Notes under the pieces: model-generated
Database searches by the model: none
What the model was told of the DNA's origin: nothing
What the model saw: only the letters and a program-made list of their open reading frames with translations
Translations under genes and position numbers: made by a program
In this document: positions 22,747-31,447 of the stretch, piece after piece
Position numbering within the stretch: the stretch's first letter is position 1
Layout of the letters: every line of letters begins with the position of its first letter
Origin: Roseateles puraquae
GTDB taxonomy: Bacteria > Pseudomonadota > Gammaproteobacteria > Burkholderiales > Burkholderiaceae_C
Reading direction: 5' to 3'
Assembly: GCF_002205845.1 (NCBI RefSeq)
Contig: NZ_NISI01000001.1
Location: 868,001-932,000 of the forward strand
Length of the DNA stretch: 64,000 bases

Positions 22747-23517
22747 ATGGTTTCTCCTTCCGCCGTCGGCTTCCGACTCAGCGCCGCCACGGGCACCCAC
22801 CGCGGTGACCGCGCCTACCAACAAGACCAGGTGGCGGTCATCCCGCATCCGCGCATCGCGGGCTGCGTGATGGGCGTCGTGGCCGATGGCATGGGGGGCA
22901 AGAGCGGCGGTCGCAAGGCGGCCGACCAGGTCATCCTGACGGCGCGGCAGCTCTTCGAGCGCTACTCACCGGAGGACGAGCTGCCCGAGGAGCTGCTGAG
23001 CCAGATCACCTCGGAATCGCACCTGATGATCAAGCTGACCGCGATTTCCGCCGAAGAGGAGCCGCACAGCACGATCGCGGCGTTCGTCGTCACCGCGGAC
23101 CGCTGCGCGCACTGGATCCACTCCGGCGACTCCCGCATCTATTGGTTCCGCGGCGCTCGTCTGGTCAAGCGCACCATGGACCATTCCTACGTGCAGCGCC
23201 TGGTGGACGAGGGTCAACTCACCGAAGCCGAGGCCAGCTCCCACCCGCAAAGCAACCTGCTGACTGCCTGCCTGGGCACCGTGCAGGAGCCCACCGCCAC
23301 CACCGAGCGCCTGGAGGGGCTGGAAGTCGGCGACACCCTGATGTGCTGCAGCGACGGCCTGTGGCACTACTTCACCCCGCAGGAACTCGGCAGCGTGCTC
23401 TACAGCCTGCCCCCGCGCGAGGCCGCCGAGCTGCTGGTCAGCAAGGCCCGCCAGCGCGCCCGCGGCGGCGGCGACAACCTGTCGCTGGCCATCGTGAAGG
23501 TCGAGAACCTGGAGTAA
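22747..23517 (+). CDS. PP2C-family serine/threonine protein phosphatase
   Basis: Metal-dependent phosphatase that removes phosphate from Ser/Thr. The 256-residue single-domain protein shows all PP2C signatures: GDRAYQQDQVAV near residue 18, the metal-binding ADGMGGKSGG near 47, HSGDSRIYWFRG near 125, CCSDGLWHYF near 200 and GGGDNLSLAIV at the end. No membrane segment or kinase domain is present, and no Ser/Thr kinase gene lies in the window, so its partner is unknown. The ATG is 62 bases from the divergent DUF465 start. Confidence 0.94.
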   Translation: MVSPSAVGFRLSAATGTHRGDRAYQQDQVAVIPHPRIAGCVMGVVADGMGGKSGGRKAADQVILTARQLFERYSPEDELPEELLSQITSESHLMIKLTAISAEEEPHSTIAAFVVTADRCAHWIHSGDSRIYWFRGARLVKRTMDHSYVQRLVDEGQLTEAEASSHPQSNLLTACLGTVQEPTATTERLEGLEVGDTLMCCSDGLWHYFTPQELGSVLYSLPPREAAELLVSKARQRARGGGDNLSLAIVKVENLE

Positions 23518-23535
23518 GCCGAGGGCCAGCCGCCG

Positions 23536-24150
23536 TCAACGCGACGCGGCCGACGCCGCCGGGACGCCCGGAACCGGCAAGGGCGCTGCGGGTGGACGCA
23601 GGCGGTTCTTCTGTTTGGCCTCGTGCTCGGCCACACGCTGCTGCTGGCGCGCCAGCCTCTCCTGCGCCTGGGCGCGGCGATGGGCGGCTTCAGCCTCGGC
23701 CTGGCGCTCGGCTTCGCGCTGGGCTTTGACGGCCTGCTCCGGGCTGCGCGCGCGGGTGCGGGCGGGGTGGGAGGCTGCGGGCATCGGCGCCGAGGGCACC
23801 AGACGTTCGGGCCGTTGGCCGGCCTCGGCCGACGCCGCCTGCTCGCGTTCCTTCACACGCTGGGCCTGGGCCGCCGCGCGGTCGCGTCGCTCCTGCGCGG
23901 CGAGTTCATGTTCACGGGCCACCACCGGGGCCAGGGCTTCCCGCTGGCGCTGCTGCAGGTCTTCCAGGCAGGCCGAGACCGCAAAACGTTGCTCGCACTC
24001 GGCCTTCTCGCGCGCGAACTGCTGCTCGATGGCCGCGCGCTGGGCCGCGACCTCGGCGCGCGTGGCGGGCTGGGCCGTGGCGCCGGCAGCAAGCAGCACC
24101 GACAGCGCAACGGACAAAGGCAGGGCGATGGGGGCAGCCAGCGGTTTCAT
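23536..24150 (-). CDS. Secreted charged coiled-coil protein, function unknown
   Basis: A 204-residue protein starting MKPLAAPIALPLSVALSVLL, with a signal peptide cut near ATAQ (residue 26). It contains a pair of cysteines in EKAECEQRFAVSACLEDL, then long Arg/Gln/Ala/Glu helical stretches (QREAERQAEAEAAHRRAQ) and a Pro/Ala-rich tail. No domain is recognised. Its ATG overlaps the zapE stop (ATGA), so translation is probably coupled to zapE. It ends 18 bases from the convergent PP2C gene. Confidence 0.75.
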   Translation of the reverse strand: MKPLAAPIALPLSVALSVLLAAGATAQPATRAEVAAQRAAIEQQFAREKAECEQRFAVSACLEDLQQRQREALAPVVAREHELAAQERRDRAAAQAQRVKEREQAASAEAGQRPERLVPSAPMPAASHPARTRARSPEQAVKAQREAERQAEAEAAHRRAQAQERLARQQQRVAEHEAKQKNRLRPPAAPLPVPGVPAASAASR

Positions 24151-25247
24151 GTCAGCGAAGTATCGACCTCGCGGCGGGCCAGGGCCAGGTACTCGGCCGA
24201 ACGCATTTCCTGAAGCCGGGAGACTGTGCGCGGAAACTCGTGCGACAGGGGGCCCTCGGTGTAGAGCTGCTCCGCCGGCACGGCCGCCGAGATGATCAGC
24301 TTGACGCGGCGGTCGTAGAGCACGTCCACCAGCCAGGTAAAGCGCCGGGCTTCGCTGGCCAGGCGCACCGGCATCTCGGGCACGTTCGACAGGATGAGGG
24401 TATGGAACTGGCTGGCCAGCTCCAGGTAGTCGTTCTGCGAGCGCGGGCCGCCGCACAGCGTCTGGAAGTCAAACCACACCACCCCGCCGGCACGCCGCCG
24501 GGCGTAGATCGCGCGGTGCTCGATCATCAGCTTGCGGTCTTCGTCCTGGGCCTCCGCGAGCTGCTCGAAGGCGCGCGTCAGAGCCGCCTCGTTCTCGTCG
24601 CTCAACGGGGTCAGGTAGAGCTTCATGTCCTCCAGCGTGCGGCGACGGTAATCGGTGCCGGCGTCGACGTTGATGACCTCCAGGTGGGTCTTGAGCAGCT
24701 CGATGGCCGGCAGGATGCGGTCGCGGTGCAAGCCGTTGGGATAAAGCTCGTCCGGGTGGAAGTTGGAGGTCGTGACGATGCTGACGCGGTTGCGGAAGAG
24801 CGCATCCAGCAACCGGTGCAGGATCATCGCGTCGGTGACGTCGGCGACATGGAACTCGTCGAAGCAGATGAGGCGGAAGCGCCGCGCGATGCGCTTGCCA
24901 AGCTCCTCCAGCGGGTCGGCGATGCCCTTGAGCTCCTGCAGCTCACGGTGCACCTCGCGCATGAACTCATGGAAGTGCAGCCGCGTCTTGCGCGTCAGCG
25001 GCACGGCCTGGAAGAAGCAGTCCATCAGGAAGCTCTTGCCCCGGCCCACGCCGCCGTACATGTAGACGCCGCGCGGGATGGGCGGGCGCACCAGCAGCTT
25101 GGTGACCGCATTGCTGCGGCGCGACTTGTAGGCCGCCCATTCGTCCTGGCAGCGCTGCAGGGCCTGGATGGCGCGCAACTGGGCCTCGTCGGCCTTGAAG
25201 CCGCGCTCCCTGAGGGTTTGCTCGTAAAGCTCGGTGACGGAGGTCAT
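24147..25247 (-). CDS. zapE: Cell division ATPase ZapE (AFG1-like)
   Basis: AFG1-family AAA+ ATPase that interacts with the FtsZ ring in E. coli. The 366-residue product has Walker A GGVGRGKSFLMD (near residue 65), a Walker B-like RLICFDEFHVADVTDAMI (near 130), and the FNRVSIVTTSN-type sensor segment (RVSIVTTSNFHPDELYPNG). Length fits the family. It lies downstream of lpdA but is separated from it by a strong terminator, so it probably has its own promoter. It overlaps the downstream coiled-coil gene. Confidence 0.94.
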   Translation of the reverse strand: MTSVTELYEQTLRERGFKADEAQLRAIQALQRCQDEWAAYKSRRSNAVTKLLVRPPIPRGVYMYGGVGRGKSFLMDCFFQAVPLTRKTRLHFHEFMREVHRELQELKGIADPLEELGKRIARRFRLICFDEFHVADVTDAMILHRLLDALFRNRVSIVTTSNFHPDELYPNGLHRDRILPAIELLKTHLEVINVDAGTDYRRRTLEDMKLYLTPLSDENEAALTRAFEQLAEAQDEDRKLMIEHRAIYARRRAGGVVWFDFQTLCGGPRSQNDYLELASQFHTLILSNVPEMPVRLASEARRFTWLVDVLYDRRVKLIISAAVPAEQLYTEGPLSHEFPRTVSRLQEMRSAEYLALARREVDTSLT

Positions 25248-25261
25248 TGGCTTGCTTCAGC

Positions 25262-25335
25262 CCAAAAACAAAGCCACAGAGTCACAGAGCCACAGAGAGA
25301 TCGGGATGTCTCTGTGCCTCTGCGTCTCTGTGGCT
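25262..25335 (-). terminator. Long CACAGAG-repeat hairpin with U-tract, ending the sucAB-lpdA operon
   Basis: Arms 25272-25298 and 25309-25335 are complementary over 27 bases with 3 mismatches, around a 10-base loop. Each arm is built from CACAGAG units. Read on the minus strand, the hairpin is followed by TTTGTTTTT (plus-strand AAAAACAAA at 25265-25273), which makes it an intrinsic terminator between lpdA and zapE. It is far longer than a normal terminator stem. Confidence 0.85.
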
Positions 25336-25353
25336 GTGTCTGGGATCGTCCGA

Positions 25354-26775
25354 TCAGAAGTTCAGCGTGCGCTTGTCGACGGCCAGCGCCGCTTCCTTGG
25401 TCGCTTCAGACAGCGACGGGTGGGCGTGGCAGATGCGGGCGATGTCCTCGGCCGAGGCCTTGAACTCCATGGCCACCACGGCTTCCGAGATCAGCTCGGA
25501 GGCGAACGGGCCAATGATGTGCACACCCAGGATCTCGTCGGTCGTGGCGTCGGCCAGGAACTTCACGAAGCCCGTGGTATCACCCAGCGCGCGGGCGCGG
25601 CCATTGGCCAGGAAGGGGAACTGGCCCGCCTTGTAGGCCACGCCTTCGGCCTTGAGCTGCTGCTCGGTCTTGCCGACCCAGGCGATCTCGGGCGAGGTGT
25701 AGATGACCCAGGGGATGGTGTTGAAGTTGACGTGACCGTGCTGGCCGGCGATGCGCTCGGCCACTGCCACGCCTTCTTCCTCCGCCTTGTGCGCCAGCAT
25801 CGGGCCGCGCACGACGTCGCCAATCGCCCAGACGCCAGGCAGATTGGTCTTGCAGTCGTGGTCGACGACGATGGCGCCGCGGTCATCCAGCTGCAGGCCG
25901 ACGGCTTCCACGCCCAGGCCGACGGTGTTGGGCACCCGGCCGATCGACACGATCAGCTTGTCGACCTCCAGCGTCTTGGCTTCGCCCTTGGCATCGGTGT
26001 AGGCCACGCTCACGCCGGCCTTGCCCGACTTGATCTCGCCGACCTTCACGCCGAGCTGGATGTCCAGGCCCTGCTTCTTGAAGATCTTGGCGGCTTCCTT
26101 GGCCACGCTCTCGTCGACCGCGCCGAGGAAGGTCGGCAGGCCTTCGAGCACGGTCACTTCAGCGCCGAGGCGGCGCCAGACCGAACCCATCTCCAGGCCG
26201 ATGACGCCGGCGCCGATCAGGCCGAGCTTCTTGGGCGTGCTGCCTACGCGCAGCGCGCCGTCGTTGGAGAGGATGGTCTCTTCATCAAACGGCACGCCGG
26301 GCAGCGCACGCGCGTTGGAACCCGTGGCCACGATCACCTGCTTGGCGAAGATGACCTCTTCGCCCGCCTTGATCTCGTAGCCGCCGTCCTTGGCCGCGAC
26401 GAAGCTGCCGCGGCCGTGGAAGAAGGTGACCTTGTTCTTCTTGAACAGGTAGACGATGCCGTCGTTGTTCTGCTTCACGACCTGGTCCTTGCGGGCCAGC
26501 ATCTTGGCGACGTCGATCTTGACGTTGTCAGCCGTGATGCCGTGGTCGGCGAAGTGGTGGTTCAGCTGCTCGTAGTGCTCGCTGGACTGCAGCAGGGCCT
26601 TGGACGGGATGCAGCCGACGTTGGTGCAGGTGCCGCCCAGGGCGGGGCCGCCCTTGTCGTTCTTCCACTCATCGATGCAGGCCGTGTTCTGGCCCAGTTG
26701 CGCGGCACGAATGGCCGCGATGTAGCCGCCGGGGCCGCCACCGATAACGACGACGTCGAATTGCTTGGTGCTCAT
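25354..26775 (-). CDS. lpdA: Dihydrolipoyl dehydrogenase (E3)
   Basis: FAD-dependent E3 subunit that reoxidises lipoyl groups with NAD+ in 2-oxo-acid dehydrogenase complexes. The 473-residue product starts [20 protein letters not shown] (FAD-binding GxGxxG). The redox disulfide is in [17 protein letters not shown] near residue 50, a second nucleotide-binding motif in [20 protein letters not shown] near 190, and the His-Glu pair in [14 protein letters not shown] near the C-terminus. AAAGGAA precedes the ATG. It is last in the sucA-sucB-lpdA operon. Confidence 0.97.
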   Translation of the reverse strand: MSTKQFDVVVIGGGPGGYIAAIRAAQLGQNTACIDEWKNDKGGPALGGTCTNVGCIPSKALLQSSEHYEQLNHHFADHGITADNVKIDVAKMLARKDQVVKQNNDGIVYLFKKNKVTFFHGRGSFVAAKDGGYEIKAGEEVIFAKQVIVATGSNARALPGVPFDEETILSNDGALRVGSTPKKLGLIGAGVIGLEMGSVWRRLGAEVTVLEGLPTFLGAVDESVAKEAAKIFKKQGLDIQLGVKVGEIKSGKAGVSVAYTDAKGEAKTLEVDKLIVSIGRVPNTVGLGVEAVGLQLDDRGAIVVDHDCKTNLPGVWAIGDVVRGPMLAHKAEEEGVAVAERIAGQHGHVNFNTIPWVIYTSPEIAWVGKTEQQLKAEGVAYKAGQFPFLANGRARALGDTTGFVKFLADATTDEILGVHIIGPFASELISEAVVAMEFKASAEDIARICHAHPSLSEATKEAALAVDKRTLNF

Positions 26776-26798
26776 GTGTATTCCTTTTCTGCGCAGAA

Positions 26799-26877
26799 CC
26801 CCGCTGGAGCGGGGCGTAGCGAGCGGCTTCAGGGCAAGGCGCGGGTGCCGAGGCACCGGAACGTAGCAGCGCTACGT
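26799..26877 (-). repeat. Three-hairpin structured spacer between sucB and lpdA
   Basis: The 155-base gap holds three perfect short palindromes: CCCCGCT/AGCGGGG (26799-26814), GGTGCC/GGCACC (26844-26857) and ACGTAGC/GCTACGT (26861-26877). Outer GCGGCT/AGCCGC segments near 26823 and 26912 could close the whole set. It looks like a dispersed intergenic repeat or an mRNA processing/stability element. No open frame is present. Confidence 0.6.
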
Positions 26878-26930
26878 GAGGATGCTGAGGACGGGACCCG
26901 CAACGCCGCCATGGAGCCGCGCAGTAGCCC

Positions 26931-28196
26931 TCAAATGTCGAACAGCAGGCGGGCGGGGTCTTCGAGCGCTTCCTTCATCGTGACCAGGCCCAGCACGGCT
27001 TCGCGGCCGTCGATGATGCGGTGGTCATACGACATGGCCAGGTAGTTGATCGGGCGGATCACGATCTGGCCGTTTTCCACCACCGCGCGGTCCTTGGTGG
27101 CGTGCACGCCCAGGATGGCCGACTGCGGCGGGTTGATGATGGGGGTGGACAGCATCGAGCCGAACACGCCGCCGTTGGAGATGGAGAACGTGCCGCCGGA
27201 CAGCTCTTCGATGGACAGCTTGCCGTCCTTGGCCTTCTGGCCGAACTCGGCGATCTTCTTCTCGATGTCGGCGAAGCTCATCTGGTCGACGTTGCGCAGC
27301 ACCGGCACCACCAGGCCGCGCGGCGAACCGACCGCGATGCCGATGTCGAAGTAGCCGTGGTAGACGATGTCGTTGCCGTCGACCGACGCGTTGAGCACCG
27401 GGTACTTCTTGAGCGCGGCCACCGCGGCCTTCACGAAGAAGCTCATGAAGCCGAGCTTCACGCCGTGTTCCTTCTCGAACTTCTCCTGGAACTTCTTGCG
27501 CATCTCCATGACCGGGGCCATGTTGACTTCGTTGAAGGTGGTCAGGATGGCGTTGGTGGCCTGGGACTGCAGCAGGCGCTCGGCAATGCGGGCGCGCAGG
27601 CGGGTCATGGGCACGCGCTGCTCGGGGCGGTCGCCCAGGTTTTGCGCGACCGGTGCGGCCACGGCGGGCAGCGGCTTGGCGACGGCCGGCGTGGCGGGCA
27701 CGACCAGCGGCGCGGCAGCGGCGGCGGGCTTGGCGGAGGCGGCCAGGGCGTCGCCCTTGGTCACACGGCCGTCCTTGCCGGAGCCAGCCACGTCGGTGGC
27801 GGCCAGGCCCTTCTCGGCCAGGATCTTGGCGGCGGCGGGCATGGCCACGTCGCCCTTGTTGCCGCCCGTGGCAGCGGGGGCAGGCGCAGCAGCGGCCGGT
27901 GCGGCAGCCGCGGCGACCGAGGCGGTGGTGGCGGGTGCTGCAACACCGGCCTTGCCTTCAGTGTCGATCTTGGCCAGCAGCTCCTGGCTGACGACGGTGC
28001 TGCCGTCGCCCTTGATGATTTCAGCCAGCACGCCGGTGGCGGGTGCGGGCACTTCGAGCACGACCTTGTCGGTCTCGATTTCGACGAGGGTCTCGTCAAC
28101 CGTGACGGCTTCGCCGGGCTTCTTCTTCCAGGTCAGCAGCGTGCCCTCGGAAACGGATTCAGAGAACTGGGGAACTTGGACGTCAACGATGGCCAT
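26931..28196 (-). CDS. sucB: Dihydrolipoyllysine-residue succinyltransferase (E2 of 2-oxoglutarate dehydrogenase)
   Basis: Core acyltransferase of the 2-oxoglutarate dehydrogenase complex. The 421-residue protein has one N-terminal lipoyl domain (lipoyl Lys in [14 protein letters not shown], near residue 43) and an Ala/Pro-rich linker (about 80-115 and 150-190). A peripheral subunit-binding domain follows ([20 protein letters not shown]), then the catalytic domain with the active-site segment [13 protein letters not shown]. It lies 89 bases after sucA, with a small GC-rich hairpin between. Confidence 0.97.
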   Translation of the reverse strand: MAIVDVQVPQFSESVSEGTLLTWKKKPGEAVTVDETLVEIETDKVVLEVPAPATGVLAEIIKGDGSTVVSQELLAKIDTEGKAGVAAPATTASVAAAAAPAAAAPAPAATGGNKGDVAMPAAAKILAEKGLAATDVAGSGKDGRVTKGDALAASAKPAAAAAPLVVPATPAVAKPLPAVAAPVAQNLGDRPEQRVPMTRLRARIAERLLQSQATNAILTTFNEVNMAPVMEMRKKFQEKFEKEHGVKLGFMSFFVKAAVAALKKYPVLNASVDGNDIVYHGYFDIGIAVGSPRGLVVPVLRNVDQMSFADIEKKIAEFGQKAKDGKLSIEELSGGTFSISNGGVFGSMLSTPIINPPQSAILGVHATKDRAVVENGQIVIRPINYLAMSYDHRIIDGREAVLGLVTMKEALEDPARLLFDI

Positions 28197-28254
28197 GATG
28201 TGAGGCTCCGTGTCTTGTATTTGGATGTGGGGTGCGCAGGCGCAGGCGAGCGCA

Positions 28255-28272
28255 GCGCCCCATCAGGGGCGC
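28255..28272 (-). repeat. Small hairpin between sucA and sucB
   Basis: GCGCCCC / GGGGCGC (28255-28261 with 28266-28272) around the loop ATCA forms a perfect 7-bp stem in the 89-base gap. No U-tract follows on the minus strand, so it is more likely to tune mRNA stability or relative expression than to terminate. Confidence 0.5.
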
Positions 28273-28285
28273 CGCGAAACACGCA

Positions 28286-31141
28286 TTACTTGGTGAGGAT
28301 GAAGCCCTTGAGCTTGGCGTAGGCCTGATCCAGCAGCGCCTTTTGCTGCTCCTGGTGCAGGTGGGCGTAGCCGCAGGCCGGGCTGGCGCTGGCCGGGCGG
28401 CCGGCGTAGCCAAGCTTCTGGCCTTCCGTCATGTTCTCGTGCACATAGTGCTGCACGAAGAACCAGGCGCCCTGGTTCTGCGGCTCGTCCTGGCACCACA
28501 CGATCTCGGTGGCGTGCGGGTACTTCTTGAGCTCGGCCGCGAACGCCTTGTGCGGGAAGGGGTAGAGCTGCTCGACGCGGATGATCGCGACGTCGCTCGA
28601 CTTCTTCTCGGTGCGCGTCTTGACGAGGTCGTAGTAGACCTTGCCCGAGCACACGATCACGCGCTTGACCTTGTCGGCCACGATGCTCTCGTCGCGCTCG
28701 CCGATGACGGTCTTGAACTCGCCCTTGGTGAACTCGGACAGCGGCGAGGTGGCGTCCTTGGCGCGCAGCAGGCTCTTCGGGGTCATGATGACCAGCGGCT
28801 TGCGGAACATGCGCAGCATCTGGCGGCGCAGCACGTGGAAGATCTGCGAGGCCGTGGTGGGCTGCACGATCTGCATGTTGTTGTCCGCGGCCAGCTGCAT
28901 GAAGCGCTCCAGGCGGGCCGAGCTGTGCTCGGGGCCCTGGCCTTCGTAGCCGTGCGGCAGCATCATGGTCAGGCCGTTGGCGCGGCCCCACTTCACTTCG
29001 CCCGAGGCGATGAACTGGTCGATGACGACCTGCGCGCCGTTGACGAAGTCGCCGAACTGCGCTTCCCAGATGGTCAGCGTGTTGGGTTCGGCGGCGGCGT
29101 AGCCGTACTCGAAGCCCAGCACGGCCTCTTCCGACAGGATGGAGTCGATGACGGTGAACGGTGCCTGGCCGTCGGCCACGTTCTGCAGCGGGATGTAGGT
29201 GCCTTCATCCCAGCTGGCGCGGTTCTGGTCGTGCAGCACGGCGTGGCGGTGCGTGAAGGTACCGCGGCCGCTGTCTTCACCCGACAGGCGCACCGGGTAG
29301 CCCGAAGCCACCAGCGACGCGAACGCCATGCTCTCGCCCATGCCCCAGTCGACGTTGATCTCGCCACGGCCCATGGCGGCGCGGTCGGCGTAGAGCTTGG
29401 CCACGAGGTTGTGCGGCGTGAAGTCCTTGGGCAGCGTGGTCAGCTTCTCCGACAGGCGCTTCCACTCGGTGACGGGGATGGCCGTGTCGCAGCTGTCCGT
29501 CCACTTCTTGCCCAGGAAGGGCGACCAGTCGGTGGCGAACTTGCTCTTGAAGTTGGTCAGCACCGGGTCGACGGTGTGGCGGCCTTCGTCCATGGCGGAC
29601 CGGTAGGTCTTGACCATCTCGTCCGGGCCTTCCGCCGTCAGCACGCCTTGCGCAACCAGCTTGTCGGCGTACACCTTGCGGGTGCCGGGGTGGGCGCCGA
29701 TCTTCTTGTACATCAGCGGCTGCGTGAGCGCCGGGGTGTCCTGCTCGTTGTGGCCGAGCTTGCGGTAGCAGACGATGTCCAGCACCACATCCTTCTTGAA
29801 CTCGGCGCGGTAGTCCATGCACAGCTGCATGGCCCACACGACGGCTTCGGGGTCGTCGCCATTCACGTGCAGCACTGGGGCTTCGATCATCTTGACGACG
29901 TCGGAGCAATACCAGGTCGAGCGCAGGTCGCGCGGGTCGCTGGTGGTGAAGCCGATCTGGTTGTTGATGACGATGTGCACCGTGCCACCCGTGCGGTAGC
30001 CGCGGGTCTGGCTGAAGGCCAGCGTTTCCTGCACCACACCCTGGCCGCCGAAGGCCGCGTCACCGTGCACCAGCACCGGCAGCACCTGGGCGCCGGCCTT
30101 GTCGCCGCGGCGGTCCTGGCGAGCGCGCACGCTGCCTTCCACGACCGGGTTGACGATTTCCAGGTGGGACGGGTTGAAGGCCAGCGACAGGTGGACCGGG
30201 CCGCCGGGCGTGGACACATCGGAGCTGAAGCCCTGGTGGTACTTCACGTCGCCGGCGGGCAGGTCTTCGGCAGCCTTGTGCTCGAACTCGGCGAACAGGT
30301 CCTTGGGCATCTTGCCCAGGGTGTTGACCAGCACATTCAGGCGGCCGCGGTGGGCCATGCCGATGACGATTTCCTGCACACCGCGCTCACCGGCGCGCTG
30401 GATCAGCTCGTCCATGGCGGCGATGAAGCTCTCGCCACCTTCCAGCGAGAAGCGCTTCTGGCCGACGTACTTGGTGTGCAGGTAGCGCTCCAGGCCTTCA
30501 GCGGCCGTCAGGCGGTCGAGGATGTGCTTCTTCTCTTCGGCGGTGAAGCTGGGCTTGCCGCGCGCCTTCTCCAGGCGCTCCTGCCACCAGCGCTTTTCAC
30601 CGGGGTCGGAGCCGTGCATGAATTCCGAACCGATGGAGCCGCAGTAGGTCTCGCGCAGGGCCTGCACGATCTGGCGCAGCGTCATGGTCTCGCCACCGAA
30701 GTAGCTGTTCACGGCGCTGAACGAGATGTCCATGTCGGACTCGGTCAGGTCGTAGAACGCGGGGTCGAGTTCGGGGATCTTGGGGCGCTCTGCGCGCTTG
30801 AGGGGGTCCAGCTCGGCCCAGCGGTTGCCCAGGAACCGGTAGGCGGCGATGAGGGACTGGACATGGACCTGCTTGCGGGCGACGGCGAGGTCGGCGCTGC
30901 TGGCCTTGTTGGCGAAGGCGTTGGCCTTGGCGCGCTGGGCGAAAGATTCGATGACCGGGGCGTGGGCCACGTCGCGGGCCTCGCTGCCATCGACGGCCGG
31001 CACGTGCTGGAGCGCATCGAAATACGCACGCCAGTTGTCGGGGACGGACCCGGGGTTGTCGAGGTACGCCTCGTACATCTCCTCCACATACGGCGCGTTT
31101 CCGCCGAACAGGTAGGAGTTGGACCTGTATTGCTGCATCAT
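28286..31141 (-). CDS. sucA: 2-oxoglutarate dehydrogenase E1 component
   Basis: Thiamine-diphosphate E1 that decarboxylates 2-oxoglutarate in the TCA cycle. The 951-residue product starts MMQQYRSNSYLFGGNAPYVEE, the usual E1 N-terminus for E2 contact, and has FSLEGGESFIAAMDELIQ, GMAHRGRLNVLVNTLGK, the HGDAAFGGQGVVQE segment and the transketolase-like region LPHGYEGQGPEHSSARLERF. GAGGTGA precedes the ATG by seven bases; the frame stays open 40 codons further upstream, but that stretch is not conserved-looking. First gene of sucA-sucB-lpdA. Confidence 0.97.
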   Translation of the reverse strand: MMQQYRSNSYLFGGNAPYVEEMYEAYLDNPGSVPDNWRAYFDALQHVPAVDGSEARDVAHAPVIESFAQRAKANAFANKASSADLAVARKQVHVQSLIAAYRFLGNRWAELDPLKRAERPKIPELDPAFYDLTESDMDISFSAVNSYFGGETMTLRQIVQALRETYCGSIGSEFMHGSDPGEKRWWQERLEKARGKPSFTAEEKKHILDRLTAAEGLERYLHTKYVGQKRFSLEGGESFIAAMDELIQRAGERGVQEIVIGMAHRGRLNVLVNTLGKMPKDLFAEFEHKAAEDLPAGDVKYHQGFSSDVSTPGGPVHLSLAFNPSHLEIVNPVVEGSVRARQDRRGDKAGAQVLPVLVHGDAAFGGQGVVQETLAFSQTRGYRTGGTVHIVINNQIGFTTSDPRDLRSTWYCSDVVKMIEAPVLHVNGDDPEAVVWAMQLCMDYRAEFKKDVVLDIVCYRKLGHNEQDTPALTQPLMYKKIGAHPGTRKVYADKLVAQGVLTAEGPDEMVKTYRSAMDEGRHTVDPVLTNFKSKFATDWSPFLGKKWTDSCDTAIPVTEWKRLSEKLTTLPKDFTPHNLVAKLYADRAAMGRGEINVDWGMGESMAFASLVASGYPVRLSGEDSGRGTFTHRHAVLHDQNRASWDEGTYIPLQNVADGQAPFTVIDSILSEEAVLGFEYGYAAAEPNTLTIWEAQFGDFVNGAQVVIDQFIASGEVKWGRANGLTMMLPHGYEGQGPEHSSARLERFMQLAADNNMQIVQPTTASQIFHVLRRQMLRMFRKPLVIMTPKSLLRAKDATSPLSEFTKGEFKTVIGERDESIVADKVKRVIVCSGKVYYDLVKTRTEKKSSDVAIIRVEQLYPFPHKAFAAELKKYPHATEIVWCQDEPQNQGAWFFVQHYVHENMTEGQKLGYAGRPASASPACGYAHLHQEQQKALLDQAYAKLKGFILTK

Positions 31142-31447
31142 CTTTCGCTCACCTCTTGCCCCGGTTTCCAAGGCTTTGGCTGGTTGAAGAACCTTCCGCG
31201 ACACGGCTCGACCGATTGGCGGATTGCGACCCACCTTCGTTGCTGCCATTGGCCACATCAAAAGGGACGGGAAGGACTGGTTTACGTCTCAGGGGCCGAA
31301 CTCTAGCACTTCGGGTTTGCCCGAGCCGGTGCACGGGGCGCGACAAAGTGCACTGATTCAGGTCATGGAAAGTTGACCACCTCGTAAACTTGCCGCCGCG
31401 ACAGCCCCGCGATTGAATGGCTGCGCCACGGGACAAGAGGATTCCCC
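31142..31447. other. 306-base divergent control region, sucA and 2OG-oxygenase
   Basis: This region separates sucA (minus) from the oxygenase gene (plus) and must contain both promoters. I could not assign confident -35/-10 pairs. TTGACC at about 31373-31378 and TAAACT at about 31386-31391 are too close to pair with each other. A half-site TTTACGT lies near 31281. A 95-codon minus-strand frame is open but shows no protein-like features. Confidence 0.5.

Noticed and set aside
28232-31306. Very long plus-strand open frame (about 1020 codons) antisense to sucA
   Set aside because: High-GC codon bias leaves the antisense frame open. Its product is His/Gly/Val/Leu-rich without any motif, while the minus strand encodes a complete, canonical E1.
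31149-31436. 95-codon minus-strand frame in the sucA upstream region
   Set aside because: Ser/Arg-rich, no motif, and it occupies the only space available for the sucA promoter.
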